From JBDRGD01 sp043818095 (GTDB lineage Bacteria > Chloroflexota > Dehalococcoidia > Dehalococcoidales > RBG-16-60-22), in the NCBI GenBank assembly GCA_043818095.1, contig JBDRGD010000146.1:1-10625 (forward strand): 10,625 bases of DNA, given 5' to 3'. The position numbers were made by a program, and so were the translations under genes. This document shows, in pieces, positions 1 to 5,116 of the stretch. Numbering within the stretch: position 1 is the first letter of the stretch; every line of letters begins with the position of its first letter. Below the pieces are notes generated by a model that saw nothing but the letters and a program-made list of their open reading frames with translations, ran no database searches and was not told the origin of the DNA.

Positions 1-2
1 AA

Positions 3-599
3 CTGGCCGATAAGTACCATGTAAGTCAAAGGACAGTATATCGATATCTTGCTCAAGTGAAAGATTCAAAGAAGGTAAAAGCAGCTGCGCTCCTCCCATC
101 TGGAACAAACACAACACAAGGGGAAATCGCATCAGAAGAAATGAAACAACATGATAGAAGGGTATTCCAAGAGTCTGATGAGATTCTTAATGAAAACAAC
201 CTAGATATACTTCTTGACAGATTACTTATTGGAAACAGATTCTATTTTGATGAAGCGAGAATGCTTGGTATGTATTTGCTTTATTTTGAAAAGGAAAGTA
301 ACAAATATGTAATTCCTGTTTTGAATGAGCACTCCAAAAAATGTTACAAAATAATTGACAGTCTATCCCGTTTTATCGAATATCATTCTGACATTGTTAG
401 AAGTGGTGAATCTCGTGGCACCAAATATAAATTATATCCAGGTGGAGATGCCGAACGTTTTTATGATGAATTAACTAATGATAAGACAAGACCAAAAGCA
501 GAACGGAGAATGGCTAATAAGGTTGAAAGACTAACTAACGAATGTAGAGAAGCGTACAAAAAATATAGGTCTATCATTAGGGAAACGCTTTTCGTTTAA
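3..599 (+). CDS. HTH-containing protein of unknown function, 5' end outside window
   Basis: The frame is open from base 3 to the TAA at 597-599 and continues off the left edge. A GTG at 57 could be called as a start, but the codons before it encode LADKYHVSQRTVYRYLAQVK, a good helix-turn-helix with the usual VSQRTVYRYL recognition helix, so the gene starts further left. After the HTH comes a hydrophilic linker (about residues 20-60 of the visible part), then a largely helical body rich in Lys, Glu and Arg, including the segment NLDILLDRLLIGNRFYFDEA and a basic C-terminal helix. I do not recognise the body. No membrane segment or catalytic motif is visible. Codon and base use are AT-rich, unlike everything right of 950. 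Its position beside an excisionase-like gene and a tRNA suggests a regulator carried by an integrated element; that is inference. Confidence 0.7.
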   Translation: MADKYHVSQRTVYRYLAQVKDSKKVKAAALLPSGTNTTQGEIASEEMKQHDRRVFQESDEILNENNLDILLDRLLIGNRFYFDEARMLGMYLLYFEKESNKYVIPVLNEHSKKCYKIIDSLSRFIEYHSDIVRSGESRGTKYKLYPGGDAERFYDELTNDKTRPKAERRMANKVERLTNECREAYKKYRSIIRETLFV

Positions 600-660
600 C
601 ACTAACAATATCAGCGCATATTGAGTTATCCATTAGTAAAATCAATTATCATCTGACATA

Positions 661-689
661 TTGACATTATACCCTCTAGCGGTTATATT
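661..689 (+). promoter_or_regulatory. Sigma-70-type promoter of the excisionase-like gene
   Basis: A perfect -35 TTGACA (661-666), a 17-bp spacer and a -10 TATATT (684-689). The predicted transcription start, about 7 bases after the -10, falls at 696-697, essentially at the ATG (698). This leaves no room for a Shine-Dalgarno site. Surrounding bases 600-660 are AT-rich and show no other signal I can support. Confidence 0.7.
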
Positions 690-697
690 ATATTGTA

Positions 698-862
698 ATG
701 TATTCAACTAGTGAAGCAGCAGAGAAGCTAGGGCTATCACAAGACCACGTTAAGCTATTAGCAAGAAGGGGTATCATCAAGGCTAAGAAGGTAGGTCGTG
801 ACTGGGTAGTTCTCAGCCTGGACTATCAAAGGAAAAGGAAACCAAAGGAGAAGAGGAAATGA
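698..862 (+). CDS. Small excisionase/MerR-like helix-turn-helix protein, 54 aa
   Basis: ATG at 698 to TGA at 860-862 gives 54 residues beginning MYSTSEAAEKLGLSQDHVKL. The pattern (S/T)xxEAAxxLGxSxxxVxxLxxxG(I/x)I, then KxGRxWVV, is that of the single winged-helix domain of excisionase-family (HTH_17/Xis/AlpA-like) proteins. Residues 2-20 form the HTH, 21-42 the wing with GRDW, and 43-54 a Lys/Arg-rich tail. Proteins of this family bind DNA next to attachment sites and direct excision, or act as small regulators of an integrase. Context fits: AT-rich DNA, a tRNA 86 bases downstream in opposite orientation, and direct repeats between them. No integrase gene is visible; one would be expected left of the window. 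It could instead be a plain transcriptional regulator of the element. No Shine-Dalgarno site precedes the ATG. Confidence 0.75.
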   Translation: MYSTSEAAEKLGLSQDHVKLLARRGIIKAKKVGRDWVVLSLDYQRKRKPKEKRK

Positions 863-870
863 AGCTAAAA

Positions 871-892
871 GTTAAGCAAACTGTTAAGCAAA
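871..892. repeat. Two tandem 10-bp direct repeats beside the tRNA
   Basis: GTTAAGCAAA occurs at 871-880 and again at 883-892, a 12-bp period. A 7-bp partial match (GTTAAGC) lies at 749-755 inside the preceding gene. The pair sits between the excisionase-like gene and the tRNA 3' end, where accessory protein sites of an attachment region are expected. A binding role is inference. Confidence 0.5.
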
Positions 893-900
893 ATAACATA

Positions 901-934
901 TGCCAGCGGAACTCAGTGGGAGAGGAGTGGTTTC
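901..934 (+). repeat. Degenerate, inverted copy of the tRNA-Thr 5' half
   Basis: Aligned without gaps to the 5' end of the neighbouring tRNA and its preceding base (1023 back to 990, minus strand), 29 of 34 positions match. The copy keeps the acceptor strand GCCAGCG, a D-arm-like CTCAGTGGGAGAG and the run GTGGTTTC that enters the anticodon loop. It reads on the plus strand, opposite to the tRNA. No matching anticodon stem or T-arm follows, so it is not a functional tRNA. It forms a long imperfect inverted repeat with the real gene. Confidence 0.6.
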
Positions 935-947
935 CAGCCTCAAATAC

Positions 948-1022
948 TGGAGCCAGCGATAGGATTCGAACCTACGACCCGCGGTTTACGAAACCGCTGC
1001 TCTACCACTGAGCTACGCTGGC
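948..1022 (-). tRNA. tRNA-Thr, anticodon CGU, with encoded CCA
   Basis: Reading 1022 down to 948 gives a full cloverleaf: acceptor GCCAGCG/CGCTGGC (7 of 7 pairs), D-arm GCTC-AGTGGTA-GAGC, anticodon arm GCGGT-TTCGTAA-ACCGC, a 5-base variable loop, T-arm GTAGG-TTCGAAT-CCTAT (one G-U pair), discriminator T, and CCA at 950-948. The anticodon CGT reads ACG (Thr). G1-C72 and C2-G71 are also the pairs threonyl-tRNA synthetase prefers in E. coli. The 3' end points toward the AT-rich DNA on the left, the usual geometry when a tyrosine-recombinase element has entered the 3' part of a tRNA gene. Confidence 0.97.
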
Positions 1023-1052
1023 ATTGGAAACGGAGACAGTTTCCCGCTCTCA

Positions 1053-1081
1053 ATTATATGTTTGCGGGAGCTTGTTGTAAA
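1053..1081 (-). promoter_or_regulatory. Promoter of tRNA-Thr
   Basis: On the minus strand, TTTACA (1081-1076, one mismatch to consensus), a 17-bp spacer and a perfect TATAAT (1058-1053). The predicted start near 1046 gives a leader of about 24 bases before the tRNA 5' end at 1022. It lies between the permease stop codon and the tRNA, so the tRNA is not dependent on the TRAP operon. Confidence 0.75.
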
Positions 1082-1090
1082 GGCTGAGGT

Positions 1091-1106
1091 CTGCCTTACA
1101 AGGCAG
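1091..1106 (-). other. Short stem-loop spanning the TRAP permease stop codon
   Basis: CTGCCT (1091-1096) and AGGCAG (1101-1106) form a 6-bp stem with a 4-base loop that includes the permease TAA. No run of T follows on the minus strand, so this is at best a weak terminator or mRNA-end stabiliser. A second weak inverted repeat, TCCCGC/GCGGGA at 1042-1047 and 1064-1069, flanks the tRNA -10. Confidence 0.3.
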
Positions 1107-3003
1107 GGACGGCCGTCAACTTCTTCCGGAACTGGCGCTTCCGCCACTGCCAGACGCTCCCCAGGACAAAGACCCCCACCCCCAGCGCGAACATGGGGTA
1201 GCTGTTCAGGGGCTGGGAGAAAAAGATGACCAGCGTGACCGCGGCGTACATCAGCCTTTCCACCCTGCTGATATCGGCCAGGTAATACTTGCAGATGACT
1301 ATCTGGATGGACACGATGGTCAGCAAAAGGGCGGTCAGGCCAACGGCCGCCCCCACGGGCTCCTGGGGCTGCAGGGTCAGTATGGGGGTCCAGATGATAA
1401 AGAACGGCACCAGGAAGCCGCCTATCGCCACCTTGGTGGCTTCAATCCCGGTCTTGAGGAACGGGGAGCCGCTCACCTTGGCGGCAATGAGCGCTGCCAT
1501 GGCCACCGGCGGCGTCACGAAGGACATCACGCCGAAATAGAAGCAGAAGAAATGCGCCTGGAACATGGGCACGCCCATCTTGATTAACGCCGGGCCGACG
1601 ACCACCGCCACCATCAGGTACACCGCCGTCGAGGGCAATCCCATGCCCAGTATCAGTGAGGCGACCATCGTCAGCAGCAAGGCGATGGTCAGGTTTCCGC
1701 CGCTGGCACCCTCGACCAGGCTCGGAATCTTAATCCCCAGTCCCGTCCAGCTGACGATGCCGATAATGATGCCGAGCGCGGCGACCGTCGCCCCTATCTG
1801 CGCCCCCAGATAAGCCCCCTCCGTGAAGCCTTCCACCAGCTTTTTCAACGAGGGACGGGTATCTTTCCGCAGAAAAGACAGCACCAGGAGCAGCACGATG
1901 CTGATGGACATGCTGTAGTTCAGCGAGTAGCGCAGGAGGAGCATCGTGGTGAGAAAAGCGAGGGGTACCAGGAACAGGGGCGCGGTGAGCGCCATCTCCC
2001 GGACATCCACCCGGTCCGGTATGCCGGAAAATCTCATCCGCATACCGTAAAGCTGCGTGTAGAGACCGGCCGCCAGGAAAAAGAAGAACGCGGGCAGGAA
2101 AGCCGCGCCCATCACCAGCACGTAGGGCGTACCGGTGAGGTCTGCCATCAGGAAAGCCGCCGCCCCCATCACCGGGGGCATCAGCTGCGCCCCCGTGGAA
2201 GCGGTAGCGATGACCGCCCCGGCCTGGTACGGCGCATAGCCCACTTTTTTCATCAGCGGCACGGTGAAGGAGCCGGTGGTCGCGATATCCGCGCCGACGC
2301 TCCCGGTCACCATGCCTACCAGCGTGCTGCTGACTACCGCCGAAATGGCCGGGCCGCCCGCCAGCTTCCGGCCGAATATCCGGCCTACCTGCATGAAGAA
2401 CCGGGTAGCCCCGGACACCTGCAGCAGGCTGCCGAAAACAACGAAGAGGAAGATGGTATTTGCCGAGATGCCGACGAAGACGCTGTAAACCCCGGTCAGG
2501 CCGATGCTGCCAATGCCCAGCCGACTGATGATCTTCAGGGGGCTGTAGGCGGGGATATAGAACGGCCGGGGCAGGTAGTGGCCCACGAAAATATAGACGA
2601 GGAAGACGACGATGACCCCGGTCAGAATCATGCCGAAGGAACGGCGGCAGGCCTCTATCACCAGGGCAATCAACACCCCGCCGATGACCAGGTCGATAAC
2701 CGGCGGAGAGATGCTCCCGGCGCGCAACTGCAGGGGGACAGAATTGACGAAGACATAGACCGTGGTAATCACGGTCGCGACAATCAGCAGGAGTCCCAGG
2801 GGGCGGAGACGTTTCGGGGTTTTTTTCAGCGAGAAGAAGAAGACGAGCAGCATCGCGAAAGCGAGGTGGACCGTCTGGTGCTGGATATGCCCGACGAATA
2901 AATAGTGGGCGCTAGCCATGTGGTAAATCACCATGGCCAGCGCCGTCACTACCGTCGCAGTATCAACTGCTCTCTTGAAGCCGTCGTCGGCTCTTGATTC
3001 CAT
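1096..3003 (-). CDS. TRAP transporter fused permease (DctQM, 4TM/12TM fusion)
   Basis: 635 residues, almost wholly hydrophobic segments: the integral membrane part of a tripartite ATP-independent periplasmic transporter, with the small DctQ-like and large DctM-like subunits fused in one chain. The N-terminal DctQ-like part (about residues 14-140) has HQTVHLAFAMLLVF and DLVIGGVLIALVIEACRR, typical of the fused family. The DctM part carries GSVGADIATTGSFTVPL (234-250) and STGAQLMPPVMGAAAFLMA (269-287), conserved in this family, and a later LILGMGLPSTAVY/TPPVAMAALIAA pair. These systems import organic acids using an ion gradient. It lies 36 bp downstream of the binding-protein gene in the same direction, so one operon. 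No strong Shine-Dalgarno site is seen before ATG 3003; translation may depend on the upstream gene. The C-terminus (about 550-635) adds extra membrane segments and a basic tail. Substrate unknown. Confidence 0.93.
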   Translation of the reverse strand: MESRADDGFKRAVDTATVVTALAMVIYHMASAHYLFVGHIQHQTVHLAFAMLLVFFFSLKKTPKRLRPLGLLLIVATVITTVYVFVNSVPLQLRAGSISPPVIDLVIGGVLIALVIEACRRSFGMILTGVIVVFLVYIFVGHYLPRPFYIPAYSPLKIISRLGIGSIGLTGVYSVFVGISANTIFLFVVFGSLLQVSGATRFFMQVGRIFGRKLAGGPAISAVVSSTLVGMVTGSVGADIATTGSFTVPLMKKVGYAPYQAGAVIATASTGAQLMPPVMGAAAFLMADLTGTPYVLVMGAAFLPAFFFFLAAGLYTQLYGMRMRFSGIPDRVDVREMALTAPLFLVPLAFLTTMLLLRYSLNYSMSISIVLLLVLSFLRKDTRPSLKKLVEGFTEGAYLGAQIGATVAALGIIIGIVSWTGLGIKIPSLVEGASGGNLTIALLLTMVASLILGMGLPSTAVYLMVAVVVGPALIKMGVPMFQAHFFCFYFGVMSFVTPPVAMAALIAAKVSGSPFLKTGIEATKVAIGGFLVPFFIIWTPILTLQPQEPVGAAVGLTALLLTIVSIQIVICKYYLADISRVERLMYAAVTLVIFFSQPLNSYPMFALGVGVFVLGSVWQWRKRQFRKKLTAVPAL

Positions 3004-3039
3004 AGAGTGCGCTTCCGCTCCACCCGGGCGATATCTTGG

Positions 3040-4131
3040 TTACATCTTCGCGCCGCCCACCGTCAGCCCGTGCTCCTTGTAGAATTTGATGGCGCCGGGG
3101 TGAAAGTTTGCTTCCGGTGCCGGGCTGGTGGAAAACGTATCCGCTTTCCACGCCTTGGTCAGGGCGTAGTAGTCTCCGAAATCGGCGTAGTGCTCGTACA
3201 GGATGCGGGCAACTTCATAGGCCACGTCATCAGGCAGTTCCGGGGAAGCGTGGTAGTAAACGAAGGACCCCATGGTGGCAAAGCCATCCATCACGCCCCC
3301 CGTCACCCGGTACGGGATGTTGGGGAGACCCATCTCCTGCCGCTTCTTCTCCGCCCGGGCGATATCGAAGTCAACGCCGTAGACCTTCTTGGCCGCCATC
3401 AGGTCGGCCTGGGCGGGCGGCGCGCCGATTTTCGGCACGACACCGATGCCACCGGCGACGGCGGCGTCAAGGGTGCCGTCAACGAGTCCGTTCAGGGACG
3501 CGGCCAGGGGCAGATTGGACACCTTAATCTGGTCGATGATACCGTAAACGTCTCCCAGCAGGAACATCATGTTGAAATGGAAACCGCTGCCCACCGGGCC
3601 CACGCTCAGTCTCTTGCCCACCAGGTCCTGCACCGTCTTGATGTTGGGGTCCAAGGTGAGGATGGGGTTGACCGACAGGAAGGCCTGGGCGACATGCTTA
3701 ATGTCGTATGCCTTGGTAAACGGGGCGATGCCGTTCCTGGCCTGATAGATACCGATGTCCCCGCTCCAGATAAGCCAGTGCTTGCGGGCGTCAACATCAT
3801 TGGATATGAGATTTATCTCCTCGCCGGAGCCGGTGGTCTCCTGGGCGGTGGCCCGGAGCCAGGGGCTGTTCTTGTTAATCACCTCGGCAAGGGCGAAGGC
3901 GAGAACATAGGAAGCCAGCCCTTGCGGTCCGGCGCCGATGAAAATCTCGTAGGGTGCGTGCGGTGCCGGAGCGGGGGCCGGGGCCGGCGCAGGTGCGGGG
4001 GCCGGAGCCGGTGCAGGTGCGGGGGCCGGGGCCGGAGCCGGGGCGGGGGCAGGCGCCGGGGCAGCGCAAGCTGCCAGTAACGCCAGGACCATCAGGACGC
4101 TACCGAGGATAACCAGTGATTTCTTGACCAT
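3040..4131 (-). CDS. TAXI-family TRAP transporter solute-binding lipoprotein
   Basis: 363 residues. Residues 1-22 form a lipoprotein signal (KK, hydrophobic core, lipobox LAAC with Cys22). A long Ala-Pro linker follows: 17 consecutive AP pairs at residues 24-57, then HAP. The mature domain starts near residue 61 with YEIFIGAGPQGLASYVLAFALAE, the start of TAXI (TRAP-associated extracytoplasmic immunogenic) binding proteins, and continues with DLVGKRLSVGPVGSG and a C-terminal PGAIKFYKEHGL, both family-like. It captures the substrate outside the membrane for the fused permease encoded next, the usual partner of TAXI proteins. Known or proposed TAXI ligands are organic acids such as glutamate and dicarboxylates; this ligand is not predictable. 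Start ATG 4131 is supported by AAGGAGGT at 4145-4138, 6 bases upstream. The linker presumably spans the cell wall or distances the domain from the lipid anchor. Confidence 0.93.
   Translation of the reverse strand: MVKKSLVILGSVLMVLALLAACAAPAPAPAPAPAPAPAPAPAPAPAPAPAPAPAPAPHAPYEIFIGAGPQGLASYVLAFALAEVINKNSPWLRATAQETTGSGEEINLISNDVDARKHWLIWSGDIGIYQARNGIAPFTKAYDIKHVAQAFLSVNPILTLDPNIKTVQDLVGKRLSVGPVGSGFHFNMMFLLGDVYGIIDQIKVSNLPLAASLNGLVDGTLDAAVAGGIGVVPKIGAPPAQADLMAAKKVYGVDFDIARAEKKRQEMGLPNIPYRVTGGVMDGFATMGSFVYYHASPELPDDVAYEVARILYEHYADFGDYYALTKAWKADTFSTSPAPEANFHPGAIKFYKEHGLTVGGAKM
3961..4062 (-). repeat. GC-rich 6-bp (Ala-Pro codon pair) repeat tract
   Basis: Seventeen consecutive Ala-Pro codon pairs (102 bp) with mixed third positions. 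A higher-order unit of about 24 bp is visible: the 17-bp string GCAGGTGCGGGGGCCGG begins at 3990 and again at 4014. This suggests growth by unequal exchange or slippage. Changes by whole 6-bp units keep the reading frame. Confidence 0.75.
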
Positions 4132-4198
4132 TGAGATACCTCCTTAATTCGGTCGTTACCCGTCTTATCTTCTCGGAAACGAATACTACATACAACAT
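4100..4198 (-). CDS. Possible 32-residue leader peptide overlapping the TAXI gene start
   Basis: Within the long leader of the TAXI operon, ATG 4198 opens a 32-residue frame beginning MLYVVFVSEK and ending at TAG 4102-4100. It overlaps the first 32 bases of the TAXI gene out of frame. A purine-rich GAGGAGGGG directly precedes the ATG; its GAGG is 5 bases away, acceptable for a ribosome site. Translation of this frame would run through the TAXI Shine-Dalgarno site and could affect its use. There is no similarity I recognise, and the frame may be chance. Confidence 0.25.
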   Translation of the reverse strand: MLYVVFVSEKIRRVTTELRRYLNGQEITGYPR

Positions 4199-4278
4199 CC
4201 CCTCCTCAAGGGAATTTCTCAGATTAGCCAACCAGGAAAGACTTTTGATTACGCAGACTGTATGTTGCGAAAAACGGA

Positions 4279-4310
4279 CAGGAATATTCCACCTTGCGCA
4301 GGAATATACC
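4279..4310. promoter_or_regulatory. Candidate operator: two GGAATATnCC sites 20 bp apart
   Basis: CAGGAATAT occurs at 4279-4287 and 4299-4307. Within these, GGAATATTCC (4281-4290) is a perfect 10-bp palindrome and GGAATATACC (4301-4310) is a near copy. The centres are 20 bp apart, about two helical turns. The second overlaps the -10 element and the first lies just past the transcription start, a placement suited to repression. No regulator gene is adjacent. Confidence 0.45.
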
Positions 4311-4332
4311 ACCACCCAGAGTTATTTGTCAA
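4303..4332 (-). promoter_or_regulatory. Promoter of the TAXI-TRAP operon
   Basis: On the minus strand, a perfect TTGACA (4332-4327), an 18-bp spacer and TATATT (4308-4303). The predicted start near 4296 gives a 5' leader of about 165 bases before the ATG at 4131. It lies just after the stop codon of the Fe-S subunit gene, so the transporter can be expressed separately from the oxidoreductase operon. Confidence 0.7.
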
Positions 4333-4360
4333 ATCGGCGGGACCTGCGAAATACTTTTAT

Positions 4361-5116
4361 CTACTCATCGTCCGTGGTGTAATATTTTTGCCCGGCGCGG
4401 TTCTTCGCCTTGAGAACGAGGCTGTTCCGGCCGATAATCTCATCGGGCACCACGGTTACATCGTCGGATTCCGCAAACGTATCGGGCAAAGGCTCGCCGT
4501 CCGGGGACTGCCTTTTCTGCCACAGCTTCAGGGCTTTCCGGTGGTCCCAGGGTATCACCTGCTTTTTGGGTCGGGGCGCGCGGAAGACCGCCGCCGGGTG
4601 GGTGATGGAGTCCCGGGGCATCTCCTCCAGCGTCCTCAGGCTGCCGTAGCGCTGCACCAGCTCGTCCAGGGGGCCGAACTCCAGCGCCCTCATGGAACAG
4701 CTCAGGACGCAGATGGGCTTCAGCCCCTGCTCCAGGCGGTCGATGCACATGTCGCACTTGGACATTTTCAGGCCCGGCTCGTCCCCCTCGAACTGGGGGG
4801 TGCCGTAGGGGCAGGCTTTCCAGCACTGCCGGGTGCCCCGGCACTTGCTGCCGTCCACCAGGACCGCCCCGTATTTCTCCTCTTTGGCAATGGCGCCGCT
4901 GGGGCATGCCTTCAGGCAGACGGGGTTCTCACAGTGGAAGCACATAATCGGCAGCACGTGTATCCTGATGTCCGGGAAAGCGCCCTTCTCCCACTGGTAA
5001 ACGCGCATCCATTTCACCGCGCCCGGCGGAATATCATGCCACTGCATGCAGGCAATGGTGCAGGCGTTACAGCCGATGCAGCGGCTCTGGTCGATGAAGA
5101 AGCCGTACTGGGTCAT
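4361..5116 (-). CDS. DmsB-like Fe-S electron-transfer subunit with one Cys ligand replaced
   Basis: 251 residues, a polyferredoxin subunit of DMSO-reductase-family molybdenum enzymes that passes electrons to or from the catalytic subunit. Four cluster motifs: Cys13/16/19/23 (CIGCNACTIAC), Cys59/62/67/71 (CFHCENPVCLKAC), 92/98/102 (CRGTRQCWKAC) and 121/124/136/140. In the third motif the expected second Cys is Thr95 (codon ACC at 4834-4832), leaving 15 of 16 ligands. The family-typical PYGTPQF and CVLSCSMRALEFGPLDEL follow. The C-terminal about 80 residues are a non-cluster extension. No signal peptide and no membrane anchor. The ATG overlaps the stop of the molybdopterin subunit (ATGA at 5116-5113), implying translational coupling and a 1:1 complex. 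NarH-type subunits have CRGWR with Trp at this position and hold a [3Fe-4S] cluster, so a three-iron cluster is plausible here. Confidence 0.92.
   Translation of the reverse strand: MTQYGFFIDQSRCIGCNACTIACMQWHDIPPGAVKWMRVYQWEKGAFPDIRIHVLPIMCFHCENPVCLKACPSGAIAKEEKYGAVLVDGSKCRGTRQCWKACPYGTPQFEGDEPGLKMSKCDMCIDRLEQGLKPICVLSCSMRALEFGPLDELVQRYGSLRTLEEMPRDSITHPAAVFRAPRPKKQVIPWDHRKALKLWQKRQSPDGEPLPDTFAESDDVTVVPDEIIGRNSLVLKAKNRAGQKYYTTDDE

Noticed and set aside
859..1011. A 50-codon plus-strand frame whose ATG overlaps the excisionase-like gene stop (ATGA).
   Set aside because: Most of it is the tRNA read antisense and the inverted tRNA fragment; the protein has no recognisable pattern.
902..1022. 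A second tRNA on the plus strand starting at GCCAGCG 902.
   Set aside because: After the D-arm-like part there is no matching anticodon stem, no T-arm at the right distance and no acceptor partner except the real tRNA's own 5' end.
1026..1069. Rho-independent terminator between the TRAP permease and the tRNA.
   Set aside because: The inverted repeats GGAAAC/GTTTCC and TCCCGC/GCGGGA are short and not followed by a T-run on the minus strand; the region is better explained by the tRNA promoter.
3007..4080. A 357-codon plus-strand frame opposite the TAXI gene.
   Set aside because: It lies antisense to a clear TAXI protein, ends in a low-complexity Gly/Arg tract that is the Ala-Pro linker read backwards, and has no family motif.
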